A stretch of DNA of 64,000 nt from an uncultured Emticicia sp. (GCF_937903345.1 NZ_CALCZQ010000068.1:12157-76156), one strand, 5' to 3'. Counted from the stretch's first letter, positions 35,245 to 45,132 are shown. The notes: generated by a model from the sequence alone, not told the origin. Program-made: numbers and translations.

Positions 35245-38055
35245 TTATATCACCACATTTACAATCCGTTTCGGTACAACAATGATTTTCTTTGGCGTTG
35301 CACCTTCCAACCATTTTAATACTAAATCATTTTCTAAAACTAATTTTTCAATCTCTTCTTTACTCATATCGGCAGGGAAGTTGAGCGTTGCACGCACTTT
35401 ACCATTTATCTGAATCGGATACTCAAATGAATCTTCAATCAAATGTTTTGCCTCAAAAATAGGGAATTCTTGAACTGTAATACTATCAGCATTGCCTAAA
35501 ATTTGCCATAATTCTTCTGTTACATGGGGTGCATAAGGTGAAAGAATTACAACTAATTTTTCAAGAATGGCTTTTTTATGGCATTTCAAGTCAGAAAGCT
35601 CATTTACACAAATCATAAACGAACTGACAGAGGTGTTGAATGAGAATGACTCAATATCTTCGTTTACTTTTTTGATTGTTTTGTGCAAAGCCTTCAATTC
35701 TTCTTTGGTTGGTTCAGCATCAACTACCAAATTTTTGCCGTTTTGGTCGAAAAACAATCGCCATAATTTACGTACAAATCTATACGTTCCTTCAATACCA
35801 CGAGTATCCCAAGGCTTGCTTTCGGTCAATGGCCCTAAGAACATTTCGTAAAGACGGAATGTATCAGCACCGTATTTCTCAACAATTGTATCGGGATTTA
35901 CCACATTGTACTTCGATTTTGACATTTTTTCTACTTCCGAACCACAAACATATTTTCCTTGCGACGCACCGCCATCTTCCAAAATAAATTGTGGGTCATC
36001 GCCAATGTCATTTCTAGTTGCTTTAAATTTTTCTACATCTAAAACATCATTTTCTACAATATTTACATCAACATGAAGTTTTGTTGTCTCGTATTGGTCT
36101 TTTAAACCATAAGACACAAAAGTTACTTTTTCTGAATCTTTCAAGCGATATACAAAATTCGAACGTCCCATAATCATCCCTTGATTGATGAGCTTCATGG
36201 CGTATTCTTCTTGCGGAACATGACCTCTATCTTTCAAGAATTTGTTCCAAAAACGGCTATACAATAAATGTCCAGTGGCGTGTTCTGTTCCACCTAAATA
36301 TAAATCCACATTTTGCCAGTAATCAATCGCTTCTTTCGAGGCAAACTCTTGGTCGTTATGGGCATCCATGTATCTGAACCAATACCAGCTACTTCCTGCC
36401 CAACCTGGCATGGTGCTTAGTTCGTATTCATTTCCTTTATAATTCCAACCTTCGGCACGGCCCAAAGGTGGTTCGCCATCTTCGGTTGGTAGATATTTAT
36501 CAATTTCTGGCAAAACCAAAGGCAAATCTTCTTTATCAATCAAATAAGGAAGCGGTTCACCGCCTGGATTGTCTTTAAAGAAAACAGGCACAGGTTCGCC
36601 CCAATAACGCTGGCGAGCAAAAACTGCATCACGCAAACGATAATTTACCTTACCTTTTCCGATGCCATTTTCTTCCATGAAAGCAATCAATTTGGCCGTA
36701 GCTTCTTTGTATTCAAGGCCATTTATCATGCCCGAATTGATGTACTTACCTTCTTTGGTAGCATCAGCCTGGGTTTCAATATCTGCTTGAGCATCAAGGA
36801 TTTGTATGATAGGTAAACCAAAATGTGTTGCAAAATTCCAGTCACGTTGGTCGCCCGAAGGCACACCCATCACAGCACCCGTTCCGTAACCTGCCAAAAC
36901 ATAATCTGCAATCCAAATAGGCACTTTTTCTCCGCTAAAAGGATTGATACAAAAGCTGCCTGTAAAAGCTCCTGAAACGGTTCTTACATCAGACATACGG
37001 TCGAGTTCAGAACGTTTTTGAGTTTCGGAAATATAATTTTCAATGCTTTCTTTTTGCTCAGGAGTTGTCAACGAAGCTACAAATTCATGCTCTGGAGCCA
37101 AAACCATGAACGAAACGCCATAAATGGTATCAACACGAGTCGTAAAAACTTCAATTTTAGCATCAGCATTGTTTTCAAGAGTAAACTTTACCATTGCTCC
37201 AACCGAGCGACCAATCCAGTTTTTTTGTTGTTCTTTCAAAGAATCTGACCAATCAACCAAGTCCAAACCGCTAATCAAACGGTCGGCATAAGCGGTAATT
37301 CTCATCACCCATTGTTGCATTTTTTTCTGAACGACAGGGTAGCCACCACGCTCCGAAACGCCATCTTTTACTTCATCGTTTGATAAAACCATTCCGAGTG
37401 CAGGGCAGAAATTTACAACAGCATCAGAAAGATAAGTCAAGCGATAATCGAGTGAAATTTTGTATTTCTCAGTTTCGCTAAAAGATTTCCATTCTTCGGC
37501 CGTGAAACTTGAAGTTTCATCATTGCAAGCTGCCTTTAATCCCGATGTTCCATTTTGCTCAAATTTTGCATATAAAGTTTCAATAGATTCGGCTTTGTCA
37601 GAGTCCTTATTGTACCAAGAATCAAACAATTCCATGAAAATCCACTGTGTCCACTTATAATATTTAGCATCCGATGTACGCACTTCACGGCTCCAATCGT
37701 AGCAAAAACCAATTTTTTTTAATTGACTGATATAAGTAGTAATATTATTTTCGGTCGTGACGGCAGGGTGCTGTCCTGTTTGAATCGCATATTGCTCAGC
37801 AGGAAGGCCAAACGAGTCGAAACCCATTGGGTGAAGCACATTAAACCCTTTTAGACGTTTGTATCTTGAATAAATATCGGTTGCGATATAGCCAAGTGGA
37901 TGTCCGACATGCAGGCCAGCCCCCGATGGATATGGGAACATATCCAACACATAAAACTTTGGCTTAGTGTGGTCGATTTCTACTTTGTAAGTTTGGTTTT
38001 CCTCCCAAACTTGTTGCCATTTTTTTTCAATTTCACGATGGTTAAACTCCGACAT
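35245..38055 (-). CDS. leuS: Leucyl-tRNA synthetase
   Basis: The 936-residue class I synthetase has the HIGH-type motif PYPSGAGLHVGHPLGY near residue 42, the CP1 editing domain (VFTTRVDTIYGVSFMVLAPEH, GTGAVMGVPSGDQRDW), the catalytic stretch SSWYWFRYMDAHN, the KMSKSKYN motif near residue 709, and a C-terminal anticodon-binding domain ending in the compact LNFPADMSKEEIEKLV module. An extra segment before KMSKS (ENDVLDVEKFKATRND onward) and another after the first catalytic part (about 140-190) match the longer Bacteroidota form. It charges tRNA-Leu. It is monocistronic, divergent from the SAM-hydrolase-like gene. Confidence 0.98.
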   Translation of the reverse strand: MSEFNHREIEKKWQQVWEENQTYKVEIDHTKPKFYVLDMFPYPSGAGLHVGHPLGYIATDIYSRYKRLKGFNVLHPMGFDSFGLPAEQYAIQTGQHPAVTTENNITTYISQLKKIGFCYDWSREVRTSDAKYYKWTQWIFMELFDSWYNKDSDKAESIETLYAKFEQNGTSGLKAACNDETSSFTAEEWKSFSETEKYKISLDYRLTYLSDAVVNFCPALGMVLSNDEVKDGVSERGGYPVVQKKMQQWVMRITAYADRLISGLDLVDWSDSLKEQQKNWIGRSVGAMVKFTLENNADAKIEVFTTRVDTIYGVSFMVLAPEHEFVASLTTPEQKESIENYISETQKRSELDRMSDVRTVSGAFTGSFCINPFSGEKVPIWIADYVLAGYGTGAVMGVPSGDQRDWNFATHFGLPIIQILDAQADIETQADATKEGKYINSGMINGLEYKEATAKLIAFMEENGIGKGKVNYRLRDAVFARQRYWGEPVPVFFKDNPGGEPLPYLIDKEDLPLVLPEIDKYLPTEDGEPPLGRAEGWNYKGNEYELSTMPGWAGSSWYWFRYMDAHNDQEFASKEAIDYWQNVDLYLGGTEHATGHLLYSRFWNKFLKDRGHVPQEEYAMKLINQGMIMGRSNFVYRLKDSEKVTFVSYGLKDQYETTKLHVDVNIVENDVLDVEKFKATRNDIGDDPQFILEDGGASQGKYVCGSEVEKMSKSKYNVVNPDTIVEKYGADTFRLYEMFLGPLTESKPWDTRGIEGTYRFVRKLWRLFFDQNGKNLVVDAEPTKEELKALHKTIKKVNEDIESFSFNTSVSSFMICVNELSDLKCHKKAILEKLVVILSPYAPHVTEELWQILGNADSITVQEFPIFEAKHLIEDSFEYPIQINGKVRATLNFPADMSKEEIEKLVLENDLVLKWLEGATPKKIIVVPKRIVNVVI

Positions 38056-38172
38056 TTCTTGAATTTTGAATGAGTGATTGCTTGAATGAGCGAATAAAAT
38101 TTCCGTAAAAATACAATTTTAAAGCTGTATCCTTGTTATTTTGTGCCTACAAAATCATAGCTTTTCAATCTT

Positions 38173-39090
38173 ATGTCCAAAAAGGTAATATTATCTCTGC
38201 TTATTTTTCTTGTAATCTCCTTATTATCAGCATTTTATACTAAAACGTACAATCGAAATTCGCCGATAGTTTTGATGACCGATTTTGGCGTAAAAGATGG
38301 TGCAGTAGCTGCTATGAAAGGCGTAGCCTTGAATTTAGCTCCGAATCTGACGATTCATGATCTTACGCACGAAATTCCAGCATATAATATTTGGGAAGGT
38401 GCTTTCAGACTGCAGCAAACTGCTCCATATTGGGCAGATGGAACTGTGTTTGTGTGCGTGGTTGACCCTGGAGTGGGTACCAAACGCAAATCAATTATTT
38501 TGAAAACCAAAGCCAATCACTATTATGTTGGTCCCGATAATGGTTTGTTTACATTAGTGGCTGAAAACGAAGGAATTGATGAAATTCGTGAGATTTCTGA
38601 GGCTAATCGTTTGCCCAGTTCTCAAAATTCTTATACTTTTTTCGGGCGTGATGTATTTGCCTATTCTGGTGCAAAACTGGCATCAAACAAGATTTCTTTT
38701 GAAGAAGTAGGAGAGAAGGTAGACAATAATACCTTAGTAAAGTTGGATTATCCAAAACCAACATTTGAAAATGGCTTTATTTCTGGTGGAATTCCGATTT
38801 TAGATATTCAGTATGGAAATGTATGGACAAATATCAATCAAAAAATAATGAATCAGCTAGGATTAAAGATTGGCGATAAGCTTTTGGTAAAAATATTTGA
38901 TGGTGAAAAGAAAGTTTATGAAGGAATGATGCCTTATGTGCATACATTTGGAGATGTGAAAGAAGGAGAAAATCTCTGCTACTTGAATAGTTTACTGAAT
39001 TTATCTTTTGGAATCAATATGGATGATTTTTCAAAAAAATATTCAGTTCGCAGTGGCACAAATTGGAAGGCTGAGTTGAAGAAATTGTGA
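38173..39090 (+). CDS. Exported SAM-hydroxide adenosyltransferase-like (DUF62) protein lacking the catalytic His
   Basis: The 305-residue protein has a signal peptide or membrane anchor (residues 5-22, VILSLLIFLVISLLSAFY). The DUF62 fold follows: VLMTDFGVKDGAVAAMKG, HDLTHEIPAYNIWEGAFRL, VVDPGVGTKRKSI, YYVGPDNGLFTLV and YTFFGRDVFAYSG. The family uses an Asp-Arg-His set to attack SAM with water, releasing adenosine and Met. Asp98 and Arg105 are here, but the TFHGRD motif reads TFFGRD, with Phe157 in the His slot and Tyr for the usual Pro. With an exported N-terminus, where SAM is not expected, a changed substrate or non-enzymatic role is likely. Confidence 0.85.
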   Translation: MSKKVILSLLIFLVISLLSAFYTKTYNRNSPIVLMTDFGVKDGAVAAMKGVALNLAPNLTIHDLTHEIPAYNIWEGAFRLQQTAPYWADGTVFVCVVDPGVGTKRKSIILKTKANHYYVGPDNGLFTLVAENEGIDEIREISEANRLPSSQNSYTFFGRDVFAYSGAKLASNKISFEEVGEKVDNNTLVKLDYPKPTFENGFISGGIPILDIQYGNVWTNINQKIMNQLGLKIGDKLLVKIFDGEKKVYEGMMPYVHTFGDVKEGENLCYLNSLLNLSFGINMDDFSKKYSVRSGTNWKAELKKL

Positions 39091-39125
39091 AAACCCAAAA
39101 AGTCTAAATCCTTTTGGGTTTTCAT
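39089..39125 (+). terminator. Intrinsic terminator overlapping the stop codon
   Basis: GAAAACCCAAAA (39089-39100) pairs with TTTTGGGTTTTC (39112-39123); the upstream arm includes part of the TGA stop of the preceding gene. Confidence 0.75.
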
Positions 39126-39135
39126 TCCATTAAAA

Positions 39136-40068
39136 TTATATTACCGATTTTATTTCATACATTTCGGAAATTACCTTAAATGAATCCATCAAAGAAGTAA
39201 ATCTTATTGTATCTACATTTGTAAGCATATCTGTCGGAATTCGGCTATTGGTTTCGATTTTCAGGCCTCTTTTTTGTAAGAATAATTTAGCCGAGAACGG
39301 ATAAAAAGTATGCGTTACTCTATCCATCATTGTCAGAATGGCGTGCAATTGATTCAGCTTTTCGGTTCGGCCATTCGTGAAAAACTCATTTAATAAATGA
39401 CTATATGGCTCTGGATAAAAATTGGCCGAAATGGGCGAAATTCCTCTTGCACCTGATTCGAGGGAATCAAGGGCAGTAGCAGTATCGGCATTATAAAGGC
39501 CAAAATTTGTATTTTTTATAACATCCGACTTCCGCTCTAATGAGATTGAATTACAACTCGTATCTTTATGATAAACAAAACGCCCAGTCGATGCCATCCA
39601 TTTTAGCATTTCGGTGCTTAAAAGACGTTTGTATGGAACAGGACATTCATAAACACCTAAAGGGATATTTTCAGTTGCTCGCATTATTTCTTCTAAGCGA
39701 GATTTCAAGACATCATCATTTTCATCAGGCTCTACGAGCATACTGGTAATCAAGATTACTGCATTTATACCCGTATCGTATATTTTTTTTATAAATTCTA
39801 TGTTTGAAGCTCCGCCACGATTAAAAGTTCCTGTGGCAACAACTGGCACTTTATCTTGGCAAAATTTCATAACGCTACTCGTCAATAATAGTCGTTCGTC
39901 AGTTGTGAGTTGATACATTTCGCTCGAAAGGCAGTTGGCAAACATACCATTTGAGCCAGCATCAAGATACATATTTGTTAGTCTTTCTAAGCCAACAATA
40001 TCAATCTGATTGTTCGGTTTAAAAGGCGTAATCATCACGGGCCATAGCCCTTTAGGTAATAAATTCAT
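39136..40068 (-). CDS. Dihydrodipicolinate synthase/N-acetylneuraminate lyase family protein
   Basis: The 310-residue TIM-barrel aldolase has MITPFKPNNQIDIVGLERL near the start, the catalytic Tyr in YECPVPYKRLL and the Schiff-base Lys in RFVYHKDTSC. The usual GTTGE loop reads ANCLSSEMYQL, so it is not DapA; the product pocket differs from lysine synthesis. Its place as last gene of an operon with a sialidase-like protein suggests cleavage of a 2-keto-3-deoxy sugar acid. No partner kinase, epimerase or transporter is adjacent. The exact substrate is unknown. Confidence 0.85.
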   Translation of the reverse strand: MNLLPKGLWPVMITPFKPNNQIDIVGLERLTNMYLDAGSNGMFANCLSSEMYQLTTDERLLLTSSVMKFCQDKVPVVATGTFNRGGASNIEFIKKIYDTGINAVILITSMLVEPDENDDVLKSRLEEIMRATENIPLGVYECPVPYKRLLSTEMLKWMASTGRFVYHKDTSCNSISLERKSDVIKNTNFGLYNADTATALDSLESGARGISPISANFYPEPYSHLLNEFFTNGRTEKLNQLHAILTMMDRVTHTFYPFSAKLFLQKRGLKIETNSRIPTDMLTNVDTIRFTSLMDSFKVISEMYEIKSVI

Positions 40069-40131
40069 TGTTTTAGGAAGGTTGAATGTTGTTATTTTAT
40101 GGTGTTCTTTGCCAAAGTGGTCTGTATTAGC

Positions 40132-41499
40132 TTAATCAAGTTTTATCAAACATATTTGTTTGCTTTTTAAGCCATTGGTTGGATCTTCTAAAAGTCGATT
40201 AAAGGCTAAAGTTTTTCCATCATGCGATAAAACTAAATTACTTGGTGAAGGATTCATTGGCTTTGAAATAATTTTTAATCGCTTATCAAAATCTTGATCG
40301 TTGATTTCAACTTCGCAAATACTACCATTCCAAATATAAAAAATACTTTTGCCTGAAGGGTACCAACGGATGCTTCCTTCAACATTAGATTCGTGAAAAG
40401 TAATTTGTTTAAGACTTTCTCCGTTTGGTGAAATTGTAAATATTTGATTCATGTTTTTTGAGTCTTTTGCCAAGAATGCAAGCAAGTTTCCATCAAGTGT
40501 TGACCTTACAATTCCAATACAGCCTGCATGTGAGGTTTTTGATGTAAAAGTTAAACGTCTTTGAGATGTACCTTTAGGAGGTTTTGGCAATTGGGTTTCA
40601 GAACCCTCTAAGAAACCATATTCGCCATCAATTGCTATGTCTTCAGGCATATCGACGATAAAAACTTCATCTACATTTTCTCCATTTTCTGCTTTTACTG
40701 TGCCGATAAATGCACGAGACAATTGTCGAGTACCATTGGGTTTAAGATAACCATTTTTTCCAACCCAACTATCGCCTGCGGCTTTGCTGATTTCATCACT
40801 TCCAAATTTGGGTTTAGACACAACATTCACAATTAATGCCGAAAACCATTCGCCTGAAAGATTTTCTCCATTATTTTTATCAATAATATAAACAGATTTT
40901 CCTTTTTTTGAAACCCCAATTGTTCTTAAATTATGGTTTTCTCCAGTCGAATCTTCCAAGGCTTTCATGATAGCATCATTATAGGTATAACCTATCCAAT
41001 TTCCGTCGCCACTAAATTCGTGTCTGTGAGTTCCGCCTCTTAATGCACCTTTTGTAAATGGCGAATTTATATCGCGGGCATCAATATAAACCGGATGATC
41101 ATTTCTTGCTTCATCGACCATTACTCCCGTGCGTCGCCATTGTTGGTAAGGATTTTTCTCGCTTATACTATTCAAGCCATGAATAAAAACAATTTGATTG
41201 GCAACGGGTGAATAACTCGCTGCTCCAACGCCCGGCCCAAATGCTTGATTGTTTTTTATTTCATACACAATTTTTTTCTCACCAGTTTTTACATTAACTT
41301 TTTCAATTTTTGATGAAGCTGCAATTCCACCATCACCGGTGCGTATATCATACACTAACCATTGATTATCTGGTGAAAAATTATCATTATTATCTAAATC
41401 GTGGTTGTAAGTTAGGTCATTTGTGAGTTGTATTTCGGGTAAAAACATTGGTTTACAGCTTGTAAATAAGACAAAAATTAAAACACTATAGCTTTTCAT
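40132..41499 (-). CDS. DUF3748-family WD40-like beta-propeller lipoprotein
   Basis: The 455-residue protein starts with a lipoprotein signal (SYSVLIFVLFTSC, lipobox FTSC at residues 12-15). The rest is a TolB/WD40-like propeller: NDNFSPDNQWLVYDIRTGDG, VGAASYSPVANQIVFIHGL, HRHEFSGDGNWIGYTYND, IVRSTLDGNLLAFLAKDSKN, GSIRWYPSGKSIFYIWNG and NLVLSHDGKTLAFNRLLED. DUF3748 proteins are usually next to sugar-metabolism genes; no activity is established. It is translated 12 nt after the upstream propeller/toroid gene and is part of the four-gene operon. Confidence 0.85.
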   Translation of the reverse strand: MKSYSVLIFVLFTSCKPMFLPEIQLTNDLTYNHDLDNNDNFSPDNQWLVYDIRTGDGGIAASSKIEKVNVKTGEKKIVYEIKNNQAFGPGVGAASYSPVANQIVFIHGLNSISEKNPYQQWRRTGVMVDEARNDHPVYIDARDINSPFTKGALRGGTHRHEFSGDGNWIGYTYNDAIMKALEDSTGENHNLRTIGVSKKGKSVYIIDKNNGENLSGEWFSALIVNVVSKPKFGSDEISKAAGDSWVGKNGYLKPNGTRQLSRAFIGTVKAENGENVDEVFIVDMPEDIAIDGEYGFLEGSETQLPKPPKGTSQRRLTFTSKTSHAGCIGIVRSTLDGNLLAFLAKDSKNMNQIFTISPNGESLKQITFHESNVEGSIRWYPSGKSIFYIWNGSICEVEINDQDFDKRLKIISKPMNPSPSNLVLSHDGKTLAFNRLLEDPTNGLKSKQICLIKLD

Positions 41500-41511
41500 G
41501 GTGTGCCAAAA

Positions 41512-43728
41512 TTATTTTTGTGGTTGACTAATCACACCTAAATACCTGCCCAACCAGTAAGGGAGCAACCAAATATCGCCCGCACTATGCTCCGAGGTTC
41601 CATTTCCTTTTGTTCGATCCAAATTAAACATATTTGCATTGTGCCTCTGAATCGGTCGCTCATCGGGCGGAAGAACTTCTTTTATAGTTTGACTGCGGAA
41701 ATTAGTAGAAATTTTCCCAATATCCTTCCTGTGGCTATTCATAATTGTCCAGTCGATCAGGTCGAGTGGGTGTTCTCTTAAATACCATATAGCCTCGTTT
41801 AAATCAAAATCTTTTGTGCCTGTCAAAGCCGTGAAGATATTCCATAAACCTTCTTTCTCGGGTCTTTCTACCTGCCAATGGTCAATGATTGCTTTTTTGT
41901 AATGAGTTTTGAGCGTATCATTAAATGCGTAACGATATAATCCCCAATAGCCCAAAAAATACATTTCATCGTCGGAATGATTCCACGCATCTGACATTTT
42001 TTTACTGTGTTCATCGGCATCTTCGGCAGCGTAACCAATTTGCTTCATTGGTCGCATCAGATTCTCGAAATAGCCGTGTTTTATCATTAATTCAAAAGCT
42101 TTTTCTTTATAAATAGGTTTTTTGGTGAAATGATAAGCGGTTTGAAGCATAGCAATAATATTCGATGAATTGAGTTTTCGGTCACCAATGTTTGTCGGAA
42201 AAGCGTTTACATAACTCGGATTCCAACGCCCCCAAGCAGTTGGTTTTCCATCATAATCAATCAGGTAAAAGTCGTTTTTTATAATATGACCCATGAGCGT
42301 ATCAATGAGTGCAATCGAACGTTTTTTTAGGTCGGTGTCTTTAATGAGTTCGGCCATTGCTCCGTAGGCAAAAATATGCCCAATAGCTTCATCACTGCTA
42401 GTGGTAGCTTTCCAATCCCATTCTTTATCGCGTGAATGTTGCCAACGGTCAGGGTCGGCAAGTTGGTTTATAAATCCACCTCGTTCAAACGAACGAGCAG
42501 GAAAACCTGCTATTTGATTTATAGAATAGAGTCGTTCCATTGCATCCAATGATTCTCGGCAATTTTGTAAAGCATCAGCTTCTTTTGTGACCACATATCG
42601 AAAAATCTCTCCACCCAAATACATTGAAGTCCACAGTCCATCATTGTCAGAGTCTGCCAAATAGCCAGTTGATAGATTTCCCTTTTCCATATTATCAAGT
42701 GAGGCATTGAAACCATTTCTGATGTGTCGAGTTCTGACTTGTTTTTCAAAGAAAACGGCTTTTTCGTGCAAGGTCATTTTCTTGAAACAAATTTGAGAAA
42801 GCCCTTTGTCGCTCACAATTAAAACTGATTTGTCTGGACCTTCGGAAATATGCTTGATTTGATTACTTGTTAGCCAGCGTTCGCCGTTGAAATAATCAAA
42901 TTTTCCATCTTTTTTCAAAGCAAACGCTCCGTTTGTAGTTCCGAACCAAACCTTTTCTCCAATACTTTTGATGGTTGTAATTTCTGTTGAAGGTAGCTTT
43001 AGTTGCTTGATACCCAATTGTTTTTTTGTTCCAATATCAATTAAAAAATAGCCATCGTTCGTGCCAATGTATAGGTTTTTATTATCAGATGAAAAATCAA
43101 AAGCGGTGAAATTATTTCCTTCAAATATTAAGTTTATTTTCTTTGTTTCTGCCGTAAAAGTAGAGATTGATTTTTTGCCTAAAATCCAAAAAAGATTAGT
43201 TGTAGTTTGAAATTTTAGGTCGATTATTTCATCATTAAAGTTATCTAATTTCCATAAAACCTTTCTTTTATCAATCAACTCTAAGGCTTTTCCATCAGAA
43301 AGTAGAAAACCGAAGTTTTGCCCACCGACAAATAATTTCGCATCGGGTAAATCGTGTTTGGTGAATAAACTGCCTGCCCAAGCATTGCTAAAAACTGTTT
43401 TATCATCCAGCAAAACAAACTGATTTTCGTATAGACTAATTCCTTTAATATTTTTGTTTTGAATTGTTCGATTAGTCTGATCAGGCAGCAAATTTCCAGC
43501 AGAGAGAAACTGGCCATTATGTGGAACCAATAAGCCTGCCTTTGAAAATATTTTTATATTGCTATTGCGGTCTGAATAGACTTTTTGTGGAATAACTTCG
43601 TTGTCTTTGGTATAATATTTAATGCTATAATCTTGCAGAAAAGGCTTGTCTTGATAAACGGCTTGTTTGGTTTGAGCCAAAACAAGGCAGAATTTTAGTG
43701 TAAAAAGAAAAATAAGTGTTTTTTTCAT
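41512..43728 (-). CDS. Secreted protein with N-terminal propeller and C-terminal (alpha/alpha)6-like domain
   Basis: The 738-residue protein has a signal peptide (MKKTLIFLFTLKFCLVLAQ). Residues about 25-340 form propeller strands similar to two-component-regulator propellers (NKNLYIGTNDGYFLIDIGTK, EKVWFGTTNGAFALKKDGK, KSVLIVSDKGLSQICF). Residues about 350-738 are helical with GNLSTGYLADSDNDGLWTSM, SSDEAIGHIFAYGAMAELI, LIDYDGKPTAWGRWNPSYVN and EHSAGDIWLLPYWLGRYL, the build of alpha-toroid glycosidases. Conserved Asp and Glu residues in the DNDGLW and SSDEAIGH motifs are candidate catalytic residues. The combination suggests polysaccharide sensing or hydrolysis in the periplasm. I know no characterised member. 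Confidence 0.75.
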   Translation of the reverse strand: MKKTLIFLFTLKFCLVLAQTKQAVYQDKPFLQDYSIKYYTKDNEVIPQKVYSDRNSNIKIFSKAGLLVPHNGQFLSAGNLLPDQTNRTIQNKNIKGISLYENQFVLLDDKTVFSNAWAGSLFTKHDLPDAKLFVGGQNFGFLLSDGKALELIDKRKVLWKLDNFNDEIIDLKFQTTTNLFWILGKKSISTFTAETKKINLIFEGNNFTAFDFSSDNKNLYIGTNDGYFLIDIGTKKQLGIKQLKLPSTEITTIKSIGEKVWFGTTNGAFALKKDGKFDYFNGERWLTSNQIKHISEGPDKSVLIVSDKGLSQICFKKMTLHEKAVFFEKQVRTRHIRNGFNASLDNMEKGNLSTGYLADSDNDGLWTSMYLGGEIFRYVVTKEADALQNCRESLDAMERLYSINQIAGFPARSFERGGFINQLADPDRWQHSRDKEWDWKATTSSDEAIGHIFAYGAMAELIKDTDLKKRSIALIDTLMGHIIKNDFYLIDYDGKPTAWGRWNPSYVNAFPTNIGDRKLNSSNIIAMLQTAYHFTKKPIYKEKAFELMIKHGYFENLMRPMKQIGYAAEDADEHSKKMSDAWNHSDDEMYFLGYWGLYRYAFNDTLKTHYKKAIIDHWQVERPEKEGLWNIFTALTGTKDFDLNEAIWYLREHPLDLIDWTIMNSHRKDIGKISTNFRSQTIKEVLPPDERPIQRHNANMFNLDRTKGNGTSEHSAGDIWLLPYWLGRYLGVISQPQK

Positions 43729-43756
43729 TGGCTGAAGGCTTGATATTTTAATTAAA

Positions 43757-44941
43757 TCAATGGTTCGTAATTTTCAAAGGATTTACAACCACATATTTGA
43801 TAGATTTTTTATCTTTTTCGAGATGAAACGAATAAGTAATATGTAGCAATCCATCAGCAGTTTGAATCAATGATGGATACGAAAAACTACCTTTATTGGG
43901 TTCAACTTTTTCGAGATAGGTTTTCCAATTCCAGGTTTTTCCTTCATTATCCGACAAAAATAGGGCGATTCTATATCGTCCATCTTCAACATCATTTCCA
44001 ACAAAAGCCCATCGACCATCTAGCAACACCAAAAGCTCTACACTCGCAGTATTCGGTATCGCAGTTTTTGTGCTTACTTGCCAAGTTTCACCGTTGTCAT
44101 TCGACTCGCTTGTGTGTACTCGTGCAGGGTCATCACCGCTATCTCGCATGAGTGCATAAAGATTGCCATTTTTCTTTTGAATAATTGCTGGCTGAATCGG
44201 TCCACGGCCAACCAAAGGTAAGCTTGGTCGCCATGTTGAGCCATCATCATCTGAAATTGCCATTATAGACATATTAAAACCATCTGAATAGAGGGGCAAA
44301 ACGATCCGTTTATTTGTTAATAGAAGCGGTTTTATGCGAGTCATCCAGCCGAAACTTCTTTTAGCGGGGTCATTGCTGGCCGAAATGATTGATTCGTCAT
44401 ATTTTGGAGCGTAACCTGCCCATCCTGCAGGACTGGGTGGTGTTTCTTTCAATCTTTGGGCTACTTCTTTTGCAAAATTATCATCGGGTTTCAGCAAAAT
44501 ATTATCTTGCCAATTCCAAATTGGTGGACCACTTTTATGATAATCTATGGAAGTACGAAATCTCAAAATTGATTGTTCCCATTTGTTGGCTTGAACAGCA
44601 ATCCATACCAAAAAAAGCTTTTTTTCATGGTTTAAAAAAAGCACAGGGTTGCAATCAGGAATATTGGGCGTATCGGCCATTATAAATGGCTCTGACCAAT
44701 TGGTTTTACCTTTTTCGAGCCTTGCACCCATCAATTTTACATCATCAGAAGTGCGTTCACCACTTCCATTAAACCAAACGCACAAAAAATCACCGTTTGG
44801 TAATGCAACAATACTACTGGCATGTACGTGTTTTTCTTGAAGCGGAAAAATAAGCGTAGAATACTGAACAGCAGTGTTTTGTGCAAAAATAAAATGGGTA
44901 CTGAAAAGTAGGAAAAACTGAAAAAAGGAATAATTTCTCAT
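43757..44941 (-). CDS. Sialidase-like BNR-repeat exoprotein
   Basis: The start is the ATG at 44941; the frame opens two codons earlier at a TTG. The 394-residue protein has a signal peptide (YSFFQFFLLFSTHFIFAQ) and a six-blade sialidase-type propeller with HASSIVALPNGDFLCVWFNG, Asp-box-like SDDDGSTWRPS, SNDNGETWQVS and SDNEGKTWNWK, and a PSLIQTADGLLHITYSF end. Bacterial sialidases use an Arg triad, Glu/Tyr pair and Asp; candidates are present but cannot be assigned by eye. Homologues are often annotated as exo-alpha-sialidase, and rhamnosidase-like and other sugar activities also occur in this fold. It is the first gene of the operon. Confidence 0.8.
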   Translation of the reverse strand: MRNYSFFQFFLLFSTHFIFAQNTAVQYSTLIFPLQEKHVHASSIVALPNGDFLCVWFNGSGERTSDDVKLMGARLEKGKTNWSEPFIMADTPNIPDCNPVLFLNHEKKLFLVWIAVQANKWEQSILRFRTSIDYHKSGPPIWNWQDNILLKPDDNFAKEVAQRLKETPPSPAGWAGYAPKYDESIISASNDPAKRSFGWMTRIKPLLLTNKRIVLPLYSDGFNMSIMAISDDDGSTWRPSLPLVGRGPIQPAIIQKKNGNLYALMRDSGDDPARVHTSESNDNGETWQVSTKTAIPNTASVELLVLLDGRWAFVGNDVEDGRYRIALFLSDNEGKTWNWKTYLEKVEPNKGSFSYPSLIQTADGLLHITYSFHLEKDKKSIKYVVVNPLKITNH

Positions 44942-45132
44942 ATTCAATAGTTGAGGTTGATATTGCGATGAAAGCAGGGCAAAAACTATAAATTAAATTT
45001 TTTAACTCATGGTTTTTTAACTGTGGAAAACTTATAATTCAAATTTATTAGATTTTATTGAGTATTTATTAAAAAAAATCAAGAATATTACGATACTTTT
45101 TTCAGCCTCTTTAAACAAACCCATTATCAGAC

